Origin: Dysidea avara
Taxonomy: Eukaryota; Porifera; Demospongiae; Dictyoceratida; Dysideidae
Direction: 5' to 3'
Assembly (NCBI RefSeq): GCF_963678975.1
Contig: NC_089279.1
Span: 23,112,004-23,176,003, forward strand
DNA: 64,000 nt
Below, piece after piece: positions 49,293 to 60,100 of the stretch (positions within the stretch are counted from its first letter, which is position 1; every line of letters begins with the position of its first letter). The position numbers were made by a program, and so were the translations under genes. Under the pieces are notes generated by a model. The model was not told the DNA's origin. It saw only the letters and a list, made by a program, of their open reading frames with translations, and searched no databases.

Positions 49293-50042
49293 ATGAAGGA
49301 ATTGTTGCTGCTCGTCGTATGGTACTTCGCCATAGCCATATCACTCGTTCCAGGAAAGTTAGTGGAGTTGGAGTACTCACAGCGAGTAGTACAGGGGAAG
49401 TACGCGAGTGGAGATGGAATCAGTGGGATCACGTTTTTCAGTCAAGAGGACGATTACTTGCTGATCAGCACATTCGATGGTAAAACACTAATCGATACTG
49501 GTCCGTTTATTGATGTGGATGGGTGGAAAGTTCGTTCAGTTTACGTGCTAGGTCTCGAGTATCTGCAGTACACTAGCCCCAACCGTCCTGATGAACCTGT
49601 AGATCATAACCACTCATTTTCTGAAGCCATAGAAAAGCTGCTTGAGACAAAAGAAGTTGCTCTCCTACCAGAGGCAGCAGAAGCTATAGGTCAGAGAGGA
49701 CTTACTGGCAGGAACACACCTGCAGTGTTACCATTCTTCATGTTTGCTTTACGCATCACTCAACTCCAACTGTCTCCATTAGTCAGTAACACAACTGTAG
49801 GAATACACCGACAAGAGAGAGATAACTGCAGAGAAGATTGTCCTCCTTGTCGAAACTATAACTGTTTTGGCATGTGCGGTATAAACTGTCATTGTTGGGA
49901 ATGGGTGTGTGGTGACTGCTGCTGGCATCTGGGTTGCTATGATCATGATGTTTGCTGTAAACGTGCTAAATACAATGACCAGCAAACGAAATGTATTATA
50001 CCTCGTGACTTTGACTGTGATCAACCTTTTTCATGCTCTTGA
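49293..50042 (+). CDS. Secreted cysteine-rich protein with phospholipase A2-like core motif
   Basis: Single exon, 249 residues. The ATG at 49293 is preferred over 49242 because it places a signal peptide (KELLLLVVWYFAIAISLVPG) at the N-terminus. Residues about 25-175 form a cysteine-free region with no domain I can name. Residues about 178-249 hold 16 cysteines, with CREDCPPC, NCHCWEWVCGDCC and GCYDHDVCC. The last contains C-x-x-H-D-x-C (His about 218), the pattern around the catalytic His-Asp of secreted phospholipases A2. The usual calcium loop is not evident, so enzyme activity is uncertain; a structural disulfide domain is equally possible. Similar cysteine patterns occur, to my recollection, in uncharacterised marine invertebrate proteins. 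Probably extracellular. Nothing shows that it is a toxin. Confidence 0.7.
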   Translation: MKELLLLVVWYFAIAISLVPGKLVELEYSQRVVQGKYASGDGISGITFFSQEDDYLLISTFDGKTLIDTGPFIDVDGWKVRSVYVLGLEYLQYTSPNRPDEPVDHNHSFSEAIEKLLETKEVALLPEAAEAIGQRGLTGRNTPAVLPFFMFALRITQLQLSPLVSNTTVGIHRQERDNCREDCPPCRNYNCFGMCGINCHCWEWVCGDCCWHLGCYDHDVCCKRAKYNDQQTKCIIPRDFDCDQPFSCS

Positions 50043-50389
50043 GAGATTTATATCTTGCACTATATGTATATGCAGGATGCATGCAGGTGTACAATCATAT
50101 GTATATATGCAATGGTAAAATTAATATGCGCATGCATGCAGGTCAGCAGCACAATACTTGTTTGGGTTTGGTTATAGACTGATTGATTATTATTTTAACC
50201 TCTCAACAATCAGCAAAGCCATTCTTCCTTGTTGGAGTGACATGTAAAACACATACACCGAGTTACAAGTACAATTAAGTAAGCAGAACAACACAAAGCA
50301 ACTACACAGAAAAACTAAAGCAAGAACGACTTAAATTTATGGATTGGATAGTACATTATATATGCCTGCAAAGTGGCTGGCAATTTGTT
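50043..50389. other. Downstream region of the cysteine-rich gene
   Basis: Probably includes its 3' untranslated region. No other feature seen. Confidence 0.3.
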
Positions 50390-50950
50390 GGGCAAGAAAG
50401 TCCCAACCTTCATAATCCCTACTAGCTATACCATATGCATCATCCTATATTGTATATAGCTACTCAGTATAGTAGAAAGAATGGTCCATTTTTTAATGGA
50501 AATCAACAGTACATCAGAAACCTCCGTGACAATGAAAGATTGTGCCTTCAGAGCAACCCCAAACACTTCCATGCAACAAGTTCCTATGGAATCTAGACTA
50601 CTGAATTTTCTACCAACTAACTGCTTGCCGAGCTAACTGATGCCTTCCGGCAGCCATTCACAACTTGACTATGGTTAGGACTAAGCCAGGGCTTGATTTC
50701 TATGTTGCTTAGGCCCATGCAAGATGCAGTTACAATGTATGCATGCATGACTTACCTTTGTCCTTCTTTGTGTCCCATTTCTTTCACCGAGTTCACTAGC
50801 TACTGCATACTGTAGGTGTTGATTTGTAGGTAGCGTGTCATAGCTTCTGGTAACTATTTCTGTAGTGAGTGAATTGACTGTCAGAGGCACTTCTCGTATA
50901 CTGTTCTTTATTTGTAACAATGCGGTACATAATATAGCTGAGAGCAAAAG
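50390..50950 (+). repeat. Dispersed repeat 'CTGAAGGCATCAG' family, copy
   Basis: Same orientation as the 16555-17200 copy: GTTGGGCAAGAAAGTCCCAA, later CTAACTGATGCCTTCCGGCA and CCTTTGTCCTTCTTTGTGTC. The tetranucleotide site is present but not expanded (CTAACTGATGCC). Confidence 0.6.
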
Positions 50951-50955
50951 AGGTA

Positions 50956-51074
50956 CCGTATTTACTCAATTTGTGCTGCACCTTGAATAGTACTGCAGTA
51001 TTCGAAGAGTTTTATCCTTATTTTTGGGCAAAAAAAATATTGGTACCCCTGGGGCACAAATCAAGTAAATACAG
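50956..51074. mobile_element. TA-flanked short MITE with CCGTAT end
   Basis: A 119-bp element with inverted ends CCGTATTTACTCAATTTGTG and the inverse of CTGTATTTACTTGATTTGTG, flanked by TA on both sides. Confidence 0.8.
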
Positions 51075-54025
51075 TAGTCGCTAGTACTTTTATACTGCCA
51101 GTTTTTTATATATACTTGCAACTGGCATGGGATTAAGAATTTTGATTGTTGTAACCTGACTTTTCCTTAATCATAAGTAGCCAATTCTCATTTGGCTAAA
51201 AGTTAGCACAACATCACCACGAATCCTTCTATCCATATCCATATATCAGAACACATCTTCGTAAATGAACAACAGCCCGGATACTAAATGACCCACTTTA
51301 ATAGCACAGGGAGCGGCTTCAGGAGGTTCTGAGTTTTCCAGGCAAGATTGAGATATACCTATAGTAGAGCAGTCACTACAGTCCAGCATGTAGTAACATG
51401 TATTCATGTATTTTGCTGAAATCGGTCTCAAATTCAACTTCAGAAGGTAATTACTGGAAGCTTCTAGGAGTGCATACTCCCAGACCCCCTTAGGTTGCAC
51501 ATATTGCATGCCAGTGTGCACACCAAGGTATGCCTTCTTTATTAGCAGCTATATATGCATAGCCCTGTAGCATCACAAAAAGTCTGGATTAGAAACGATG
51601 CACAGTCATCAAAAGTCTTGGAACCGCCCAATCCAGACATTACCGTAGGGTAGCCATTGCATGTGCTCTACCATGAATCGACACCCTGCACTGTCAGTGA
51701 GAAGAAATGGGCTTATCAGAAGCATTTTTGGCTGCTCTGAAGACACCTCATTCTACCTAACCAGGTATCATGTCTATACTTGTATGTACAAGACTAAAGT
51801 ATAGGAAATTAGATGATGACTTCGGAGGGGAAATAGCTACAGCTATAGTTCTTCAGAAATTTTGTTTTTATATAGTCTGGTATACATGCTGGAGGATTGT
51901 TGCAAAATGGCTATACCACAAAATAATAATTTTACCCATGCACTAGTGTGTATACATATAATCAGAGGAGGTTGGTCAGTTGGTCATGCCTATTATGTAT
52001 TGCAATATATATAATATTATGTGATTGCACAATCAAACATGAAAAGGGATGTTTAATGTTATCAACATTATAGTATACAAATTTTCATGCAGTATAGTAA
52101 GTTCTATAAAATTAATTGTGGCTGCATGTATTTGTTTGTGGCAGTAGTTTACAGGCCGAAAACATAGCATAACAGCCACTTCACATTTTCAGTAATTGAT
52201 AGTTGGGTGTGCACGTTCAGATTAAAACATTAAGTTGGACACCATTCTCTCTCTTTCTTTTAGGCGCTATGCACTGATTCATCACCAGTCAATGTACAAT
52301 GTTACAAATTAGAAGGAAAAATTAGGATCATAGCCATGAAAAGTAGTGAGGTCACCTACACAAGCAGATATACTAGTGGACATTTACTAAATTATAAGGA
52401 TTGAATGTCCACTAGTACATGTAGGTCCATTGTTCTATTACATTAAATTAATATTCCTAGGCTCATTTTTTTGTGTGAGAGAAGTGCAAACCTCCATAAT
52501 CCCTGTACTATTATGCATCTATACAATGGACACATTGGGACCAACTGAAGTTTTACTGATATAAGGTTATCCTTTTTGTCAGAGATAAGGTTGTACAGGT
52601 CAGGTCAACATCAGAAACCATCCCACTTTATAGAGAGGCTAGCATCCTGTGTATGGAGGGTCTTTTAATAGAGGTTTCACTGTATAATGGATTTACTATA
52701 GTCAAGCAGTATTGCCTAAAACCTTTTTTCAAAATCAGTGTTACTAAATATAGGCATTGCATGCCCTTGAATGGATATTGCATTGATCACAAATAAATGG
52801 AAAGGAATTCAGAGAAAGGAACATTTACACCTCCTGTAATGCCACAACATCCTAATTATTCATTAGTAACTATTACTATAGATTCGGTATTTATGATATT
52901 TTGGTATCACAGGCTCAGTTTTGGGCCTCTATATACTATTGTGGCTTTGTTAGTATCTCGGTATATGACAAAATATAGCAGATCCCTAGTATTAGGACCT
53001 CACAAATGTATCACGCAGTGATGTAGATCACTAAAACACACATACAAAATACGATGCTCATAATTGTACCAACACATTATACAGATACTCAAAAGTAGTG
53101 TGGCAGAGTCTCAGAGATCACATCTATGGAAAATGACATCAGAATAATTAACAGTGTTGATGTGAACAGGACATCATGCAGTTTACAAACCCAGCACATA
53201 TTATGGTATACAGAATACTAGCTATGTTACAAAACATCATGTGTTGTTTTAGTTGCATGATCCTAACTATCCCAGAGATTTGAAATGACTATTCCAGAGA
53301 TTTGAAATAACTATACCTGAGTCGCCATAAACAGTGACATTTGACTTCACATAGCCAGGCCAATCCTTGAGCTACATTATGGGGGAATTGAAAGCTTTGA
53401 TAATGCCAGCAATGTTGGGAACAGTCATGGACAATGGTACTGAGAAACATTCAGTTTTCAGTTTCAGTTTTACTAGGTAGTAATTGCATTAGTTAAATAG
53501 AGACAGCAAACACAAATCCTACATGTACTTATGCAAGTTTCCCCTGACAGTATTGTATGTCTTCCCTCATATTGTCCAACGTACATGGCACAACAGTATC
53601 ATAATTATGATCAGTTACAATGTTACTTATGGTTAGGTTCTAACACATTTTGTGAAGTGAAGGAATTTGTGCAATGTGGAAACCTACACAATGTCTATAT
53701 CCTGTTGGGCTAAAAATAAACCATATACCATATCTTGAAAGGATTCTTTCCGGGAACAAGTACACAGCAATTATTAGTAGCTATATAAAATAGTGAGACA
53801 CATAGTTATTATACATGTAGTTATGGAGGTGCAGTCTCTTTTACAGACTTCACATCACCTACATGTGCCTTTCTAGCCTAGCAGTTTACTCACATGTGGT
53901 AGCGATATGCATGCATAGTCTTCCCAACACTGTGCTATTGTACTTCTGTTGCTAAAACTGCATGAGGTATGTTGAACCATTGGTTTACAAAATAGCCAAT
54001 TTTGTCCTATAGAAAATTTGAGGTA
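51075..54025. other. Gene-free stretch
   Basis: A diverged copy of the AGAGCAGTCAC motif at 51346-51376, a foldback-arm relative (AATTAGAAGGAAAAATTAGG) near 52305-52420, and a degraded mariner-like end near 52660-52686 (GTTTCACTGTA). No exon seen. Confidence 0.45.
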
Positions 54026-54159
54026 CAGTGAAACCTGTATAGTAAGGATACCTTGGGACCAACCGAAGGTGTCCTGGTTTTCCTGGTTGGGGTATTTTGG
54101 AACCTGGACATTGCCAAATGTCCAGATTATGCAAGTGTCCTGATTAACAGGTTCCACTG
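54026..54159. mobile_element. TA-flanked mariner/Tigger-type MITE
   Basis: A 134-bp element, CAGTGAAACCTGTATAGTAA at the left and the inverse of CAGTGGAACCTGTTAATCAG at the right, flanked by TA. Confidence 0.75.
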
Positions 54160-55810
54160 TACATTTTCTAGATCATTGTGTAATTGGACCTGTATATTTC
54201 TTCAGCACTGCAATGAAATTTCTAGTTTAGAACTACATTTACATTAGATATTAAGGAGTCACATCTTTAAAATGACCACTGTATTATAGTGGTCATCCCA
54301 TACTCATGATCAGCAACATAAGTCATACACTTTCAAAGTAAGGCCACCTCTGAGAGGGTATATTGTAACCAGCCGAATATAGCTCTATGAGATTCTACAT
54401 CTTCAAATTTTTCATTACTTCCTACATTTCAAGTAGTGGCAATATACCATATTATAGTTTTCACATGCTAATATAGTATGGGTGTTGACTGAGGAAGACT
54501 GTACTAATTAATGTTGATGTGAAACATCATAATACTGTTTTATGGGAAACAGATAGGATGAGAGGCCATAGCAGATCTGTAGATCTATAGATGAATGGTA
54601 CACAGCTTGGTTAATTTTCTTGTGTAGGACTGAATACAGAGTTACTAAATGTTTACAATACAAAGGACAATTGTAATGCATACCAGATACACATGAACAC
54701 TCACTGGTAACCTATATGAACAGTGTTCTATACCACATGCATCTACATAGCAAAGCAACTAAAGATTCACAGACAACACTTCAACTCTCACACACATTAT
54801 GTGTAAGTCACATTGCATTTGGAAAAAAAAATATCCTAAGCGTGGTTTTCCAGCTTACACATCACAATTCATGATGAGGAAGTGAGGAAGGCACTAAACA
54901 TTATAAACAATGACTGCAATTTGCATTTTAGCCTGAGGTCTCACTCCAACTACTGTACAACTGCAGGTTGAAATTTTCCACCTATTATAGACCAATAGAT
55001 ATATAGGAGGCACACAGAAAAAAGCTCTAGTATTCTGTACATTCTGGAACACATATACGGAGGGCCATTGGGATTGCATCACCTTTTGCGGTTATAACAA
55101 TTGTACTTCCATCCTGTGCCAAAGTTTTGACCATCTTGTTATGTCAGAAGTGAACCCTTGCCACTAACCATACAACTAACAAATTACTACTAAGGCTACA
55201 TTACACAGTTAGCTGATACTGTAACTACAAGTTTATTACAATAAACTTGTTTGACCAACAAGCATAATACCTTGTTTGTTTATACCATGCACTGTGAAAT
55301 AACCAGGGCAGCATAGTCAACCACACAAGCTACCAAAGTACACTTTAATGAGAACCCACCCACATGGACAATCCAATAAAGGAATATTACCTCCACATAA
55401 AGGCCACAAGTCCTAATTGAATACAGCCCCAAGGTACAGGCTGTACGTCATCACACAATTGTACCACCATTTATTGAACCAGTCAATGATTAAGGACAAC
55501 ATCTGACCACACCAAATGCCAGTGGTTGTCTAGCCCAATAGAAGTTTAACAGTTTGTGCATAGCAGTGGCCCATTATCAAACTGTTCAAATATGTGAAGT
55601 CCTGCACATGTTATTTTTGTATGGTTTGTCTTTGTGACATAAAACTGTTACCATATCCCAAATGGTGTACTTTACAAGTACTGCAATAATATGCTCCTAT
55701 AAGCTTAACATTAACAATTGTACCAAGTATCACATTATAATTTGTGCTCAATACTATATCATTATAATTAAAACACTTACTGCGAAGTAATGTAAGTATA
55801 AAGTTGACAT
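54160..55810. other. Gene-free stretch downstream of SOCS6-like
   Basis: No exon. Part is probably the 3' untranslated region of the SOCS6-like gene; the minus strand has an AATAAA at about 55471-55476, which is a candidate polyadenylation signal only. Confidence 0.35.
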
Positions 55811-57016
55811 TTAATAGTGGGATTGTTGAAGATAATTGTGAAGAAGTTTTGGTAGCGGTAGTTCTCTGATAAGGTCAAATCTTGTGTGCTGGCGGATGAC
55901 AAAACGACACCGATGTTGTAAAGATTGGACACTCATGAAACGGGACATTGGGATGCTCAGCCGTACTGGTATAGCCACAGAATGATATGTCCGTGCACGG
56001 CTAAAACAAAACACACTATTATTCTGAGAACGCTGGACTGAACAATTTATCAATTCAACAACAGAGCCAAAACTGTCCGACTCAGCTTCTGGAAACCCAA
56101 AAAAGCTAAAATTTCCATTTCCATACTCAATACGAGTATGGAGAGTTCTTCCTTGTGATCTAAAACTAACGCTCAACAAGTATCTATCATTGGAGCTGTC
56201 ACGTACTAGAAATGTTCCATCAGTTTGTCCACAAAGTATTTCCTCAGCTTCTTGTCTTGTTATAGGTCCCCAGTACCATCCATGTTGAGCAAGATCACGG
56301 AGACCTAGTGATAGACCTCGTGGGCTCTGAGAAGAAGGCGAGACTGTGTCATAAACCTTTTCATCACCCACACGAGTAGTATCATCCTTTTCATCACTGT
56401 CTTTATCAGAAGAATCATCTTCATAAACAGGTTTTATAGCAGGCGGTAATGGACAAGGTGGGCGAGTGCCTATCTCATGTTCTATTTGATACACAAACAA
56501 ACGACCCACGTCCTTCATCGGTCCGAAAGCGTTTGCAACAGACTTGCCATCATACTGTGCACACAGTGTAATCCCGTCTGAATTGTGAGTCTCCACGACG
56601 CAACAGCTTGGCATGCTCCCAGCGATAGTATCCACACCGGAGTCAGAAGAATCTGAACTATGTTTTCTGGTCAAATCTTGTCCATCTGGTGCGCAAAGGT
56701 CTTCCGTAGAGTAGTGAAACGCCCTCGTGGGAGTATTGCCGTTCATGGGAATTTCAAACTTGACGACACTAGAGTCTTCATCCTCGTCTCGCGGCCTATG
56801 TCGCGAACTTGGAAGTGTAGAACTTTTTGAAGTCGTTGGGTATGCTACTGACAAAGTACTCGCTCTGTTTCTCTTCCATAACTTTCCTTTTAAAGAATTT
56901 AACACAGTTTTGCTTCTAGAACGTCCTTTGCTGGCCATTTCTGGTTCTTCATCGGTAGCCTTGCTTCGTTCTAAAGTCTTACTTTTACCAGGACGCCAAA
57001 GAGACGACATATTCAT
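55811..57016 (-). CDS. Suppressor of cytokine signalling, SOCS6/7 type
   Basis: Single coding exon, 401 residues. The N-terminal 240 residues are low-complexity with Ser/Asp/Glu-rich patches. An SH2 domain follows (about 246-345): HGWYWGPITRQEAEEIL, then GTFLVRDSSNDRYLLSVSFR with the phosphotyrosine-binding Arg at about 271, then LHTRIEYGNGNFSF. The C-terminus is a SOCS box (about 360-401): SLQHRCRFVIRQHTRFDLIR then ELPLPKLLHNYLQ. The spacing and residues match SOCS6/7 better than SOCS4/5 or CIS. By family knowledge the SH2 domain binds phosphotyrosine on receptors or adaptors and the SOCS box recruits elongin B/C and cullin 5 for ubiquitination. Length is shorter than vertebrate SOCS6 because the N-terminal extension is shorter. 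The start is the first in-frame Met and the frame is closed by TAA at 55811-55813. Head to head with IST1. Confidence 0.9.
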   Translation of the reverse strand: MNMSSLWRPGKSKTLERSKATDEEPEMASKGRSRSKTVLNSLKGKLWKRNRASTLSVAYPTTSKSSTLPSSRHRPRDEDEDSSVVKFEIPMNGNTPTRAFHYSTEDLCAPDGQDLTRKHSSDSSDSGVDTIAGSMPSCCVVETHNSDGITLCAQYDGKSVANAFGPMKDVGRLFVYQIEHEIGTRPPCPLPPAIKPVYEDDSSDKDSDEKDDTTRVGDEKVYDTVSPSSQSPRGLSLGLRDLAQHGWYWGPITRQEAEEILCGQTDGTFLVRDSSNDRYLLSVSFRSQGRTLHTRIEYGNGNFSFFGFPEAESDSFGSVVELINCSVQRSQNNSVFCFSRARTYHSVAIPVRLSIPMSRFMSVQSLQHRCRFVIRQHTRFDLIRELPLPKLLHNYLQQSHY

Positions 57017-57184
57017 TCCACAACTAAATCTAAACTTTGTTTATTTCTCAGTTGACACGGGCTTATAAAATCACTTGAAAAATCACGTGATAACCGAATA
57101 CCGTGTTTAAAATCTTTTCAAGTTTCGACTATCAGTGTTTCATATTATTTTTAGGATAGTGGAGCGATAAAGCAGCGTGTAAAG
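57017..57184. promoter_or_regulatory. Bidirectional SOCS6-like / IST1 promoter interval
   Basis: Only 168 bp separate the two divergent start codons, so both genes must start transcription within it or in overlapping leaders. It contains an E-box palindrome TCACGTGA at 57083-57090. No TATA box is evident in a convincing position. Confidence 0.6.
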
Positions 57185-60100
57185 ATGCCACATTTTAAGC
57201 CAGATAAACTAAAGATTAACCTTCGGTTGTCTATTAACCGACTGAAACTCCTGGAGAAAAAGAAAAGTGAGTGTTCTATACCCACGTTGCGTTTTGGCCA
57301 ACTCAATGAACATAAAACACGCCTGTTGGGCGTGTTTTAGCATTAAACCACTCTCTTATTTGTTTGCTCCGTGAGGTAAAGAGTGGAGTGAGTTATTTAC
57401 CAAAGCAGTAATGCCTAATTTGAAGGATTCTTGTTAATGTACAGATAGGTTCTGGCTTTTGCACATTTTATTTTGTATGTTATTCTACAGCCGAACAAGC
57501 AATGAAGGCTCGCAAAGAGATAGCTGATTACATCAAGCAGAGGAAGACAGATAGAGCTAAGATCAGAGTAAGATGTTGTCATGTGGCTCATGTGATTTGC
57601 CTTGTGACTATGACATCAATAACACTTGTCATCTTGTATTCCATATATAGTAGCAACAGGATGGGTAGTGTTACTATACTGGGTAACATTATGCTGTGAT
57701 CATCATGTTTACAGGTGGAACACATCATTAGGGAGGATTACATGGTGGAGGCACTGGAAATAATAGAACTGTTTTGTGATATGTTGTTAGCCAGATTTGG
57801 TCTGATAGAAACTATGAGGTGTGTATATGAACATGTGGGGTGTACATGTGCTTGTATGTATATATATGTGTTTGTGTTTGTTGTCTATATTGTGCGAACG
57901 TTCTTTAATGAATGAAAACAAAATTGGTATGACTTTGAAAATGAAAACAAAGATGCCTATGTGACCCAGATGTCCCAAGTACCGTATGGGTATTTAATTT
58001 CAAGGGTTTAAATCTTTGTGGATAGCCATTCATTAATTATTTTCGTGGGTTTAAATTTTTGAGGGTCAAACGTGAACTTGCACAACTATCCACGTGCTCA
58101 CGTTTTTTAACGTTGGAAATGGCTGAGACCACGTTTTTTTGGTTGCGAGTCTGCTGTTCAAGGCTACCACATTTATCAAGAAATTTTGGAAGCTAGTTGT
58201 GGCCAGACATTTCCATGTCTACGAGAAGAAGGGAATCCGTTCGACCTGTTTGCCGTGTCAGTTGTGAGAGCTGGTAATATTATAGGCCACGTGCCAAGGA
58301 AAATTTCCGCTGCTTGTTCATTGTTCTTGCGGAATCGCGGGTCTATTCAGTGTACCATTACGGGTGGCCGACAATATTCAAGAGATCTTATCCAAGGAGG
58401 ACTTGAAGTGCCATGTAAGCTTACCTTTAAAGGAGAGGAAAAGTATGTGGTGAAAGTCGAAAAATTGATTAAGCCAACAACTGATATTACTGTGTCCAGT
58501 ACCTCTCCGTAGTTGCAGCCCCCACCACTATCGATGTAAGCAGCTCAGGGAGTAGCCAGGATGTGGTAACTACTGTGTCCAGTACCTCAACTGCAGTCAT
58601 AACTCCAGCAAAGATGTCGTAGCCATAGATGGTGACAGTGTGATAGTATCAGACAGCAAGAAGAGAAAGGTAGTCGATGAAGATCATGTAAACGAGGGGG
58701 TGAGATAAATGATGGTGTTTGGATACGACTTCATGGTTCATTATTGAAGAATTCAGATAAGTTAATGTTGCTGTTGGGCAATGAGCTTGATGATAGAGTT
58801 ATTAATGCTGCACAAAAGATGTTAATTGTCCAATTTCCTTTGTTGAAAGGTTTACGATCTACGCTAATCCAATACCACTTAGGATGTTGGACAAATAATT
58901 ATTTGCAAATAGTCCACTGCCGATCTTCTCATTGGATTTTAGTAAGCAGCATAGGATGCTAACGTGGGGAGGTAAAGGTATATGATTCTCTATATGACAG
59001 AGTTGATGATGCCACTAATGTAAGCGAAAGATTGAGAAGACTTTTGCTTCTAAAGTCAAGTTTGTAGTGCCCATTGTGCAGAAACAGCAAGGATATAAAG
59101 ATCGTGGCCTCTTTTCCATAGCTTTTGCCACACATTTGGCTTTTGGAAAAACTAGTTTTGAGTTTCAACAAGATTGTATGCGTCAGCACCTTATGAATGC
59201 ATTGACAAACAGCACATTTGTGTGTTTCCATAATCACGGACTACACTTGATCAATTGTGCACTGTATATATGTAAATGCAATGATGATTTGGTAAATTGT
59301 TAAATCACACAATTATTATGACAATTGTTATAATGAAATCCATGATGTATATACTTCTAATAGCTATGATTGTCCAATACAGTCCACGATACCAGCGGAA
59401 CGGAAGCCATTTAATATGATAGCTGGACAAGCTACCAAATATGGATGAAGATCTACCACCCACTGTGCAGCCAATGGTTTCATTACACTCATCCTCATGT
59501 CCACTTCCTCCGTCATTCCTTTGTCCAATTGCTGGCAGATTTCGGTTCCGTACCACTGTTGAAATTTGCTCCGTAAGAAGTCCTTTGCAGGCTTGTTAAC
59601 TGACAGATCAAGTGGCTGTAGTCTGTCAGTGCAATTGTTTGGCACAGTTACATAAAGGATATTGTTATCCTCTAGCTTCTTTCAGCACTTTACTTGTACA
59701 TTGTCCCTTAAATACATCAAAGAAAACCAGTGCACAATGGTCATTGCTAAGGCCAAGTGAAGCTCTTTCTTTTTGAACAAAGGGAAGAATGATATTATCT
59801 ATGTAGGCCATAGATGTTTCTTTGTTTGCCCAGTGGTTGGCTGTACAGGTAAGGTGCCAGTCAGATGGAAAATTGCCATTTTTTTGGCAAACATTTAGGG
59901 GTGGTCCCTTGGTATGTCAATTGTATGGGCAGAAATTTCCCTGACAGCGTACAAGCAAAGATAGCTGTTATTTGCCTTTTGTCATCCACAGCTACTATTT
60001 CCACTCTCTTCATGTCCTTTCTTTCCATAGTCCACTGACTTGAAGGAACGATCTTAGTGGCTGTATGATCCCAGTTTATGACTAGGCTTGGTGGTATATC

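Noticed and set aside
49293-50042. Venom toxin
   Set aside because: A phospholipase-like motif in a secreted protein is not evidence of toxicity; no toxin family is recognised.
35643-57090. Shared TCACGTGA promoter code linking CARD-Kelch 1 with SOCS6/IST1
   Set aside because: The CACGTGA core is frequent across the window, including in intergenic repeats.
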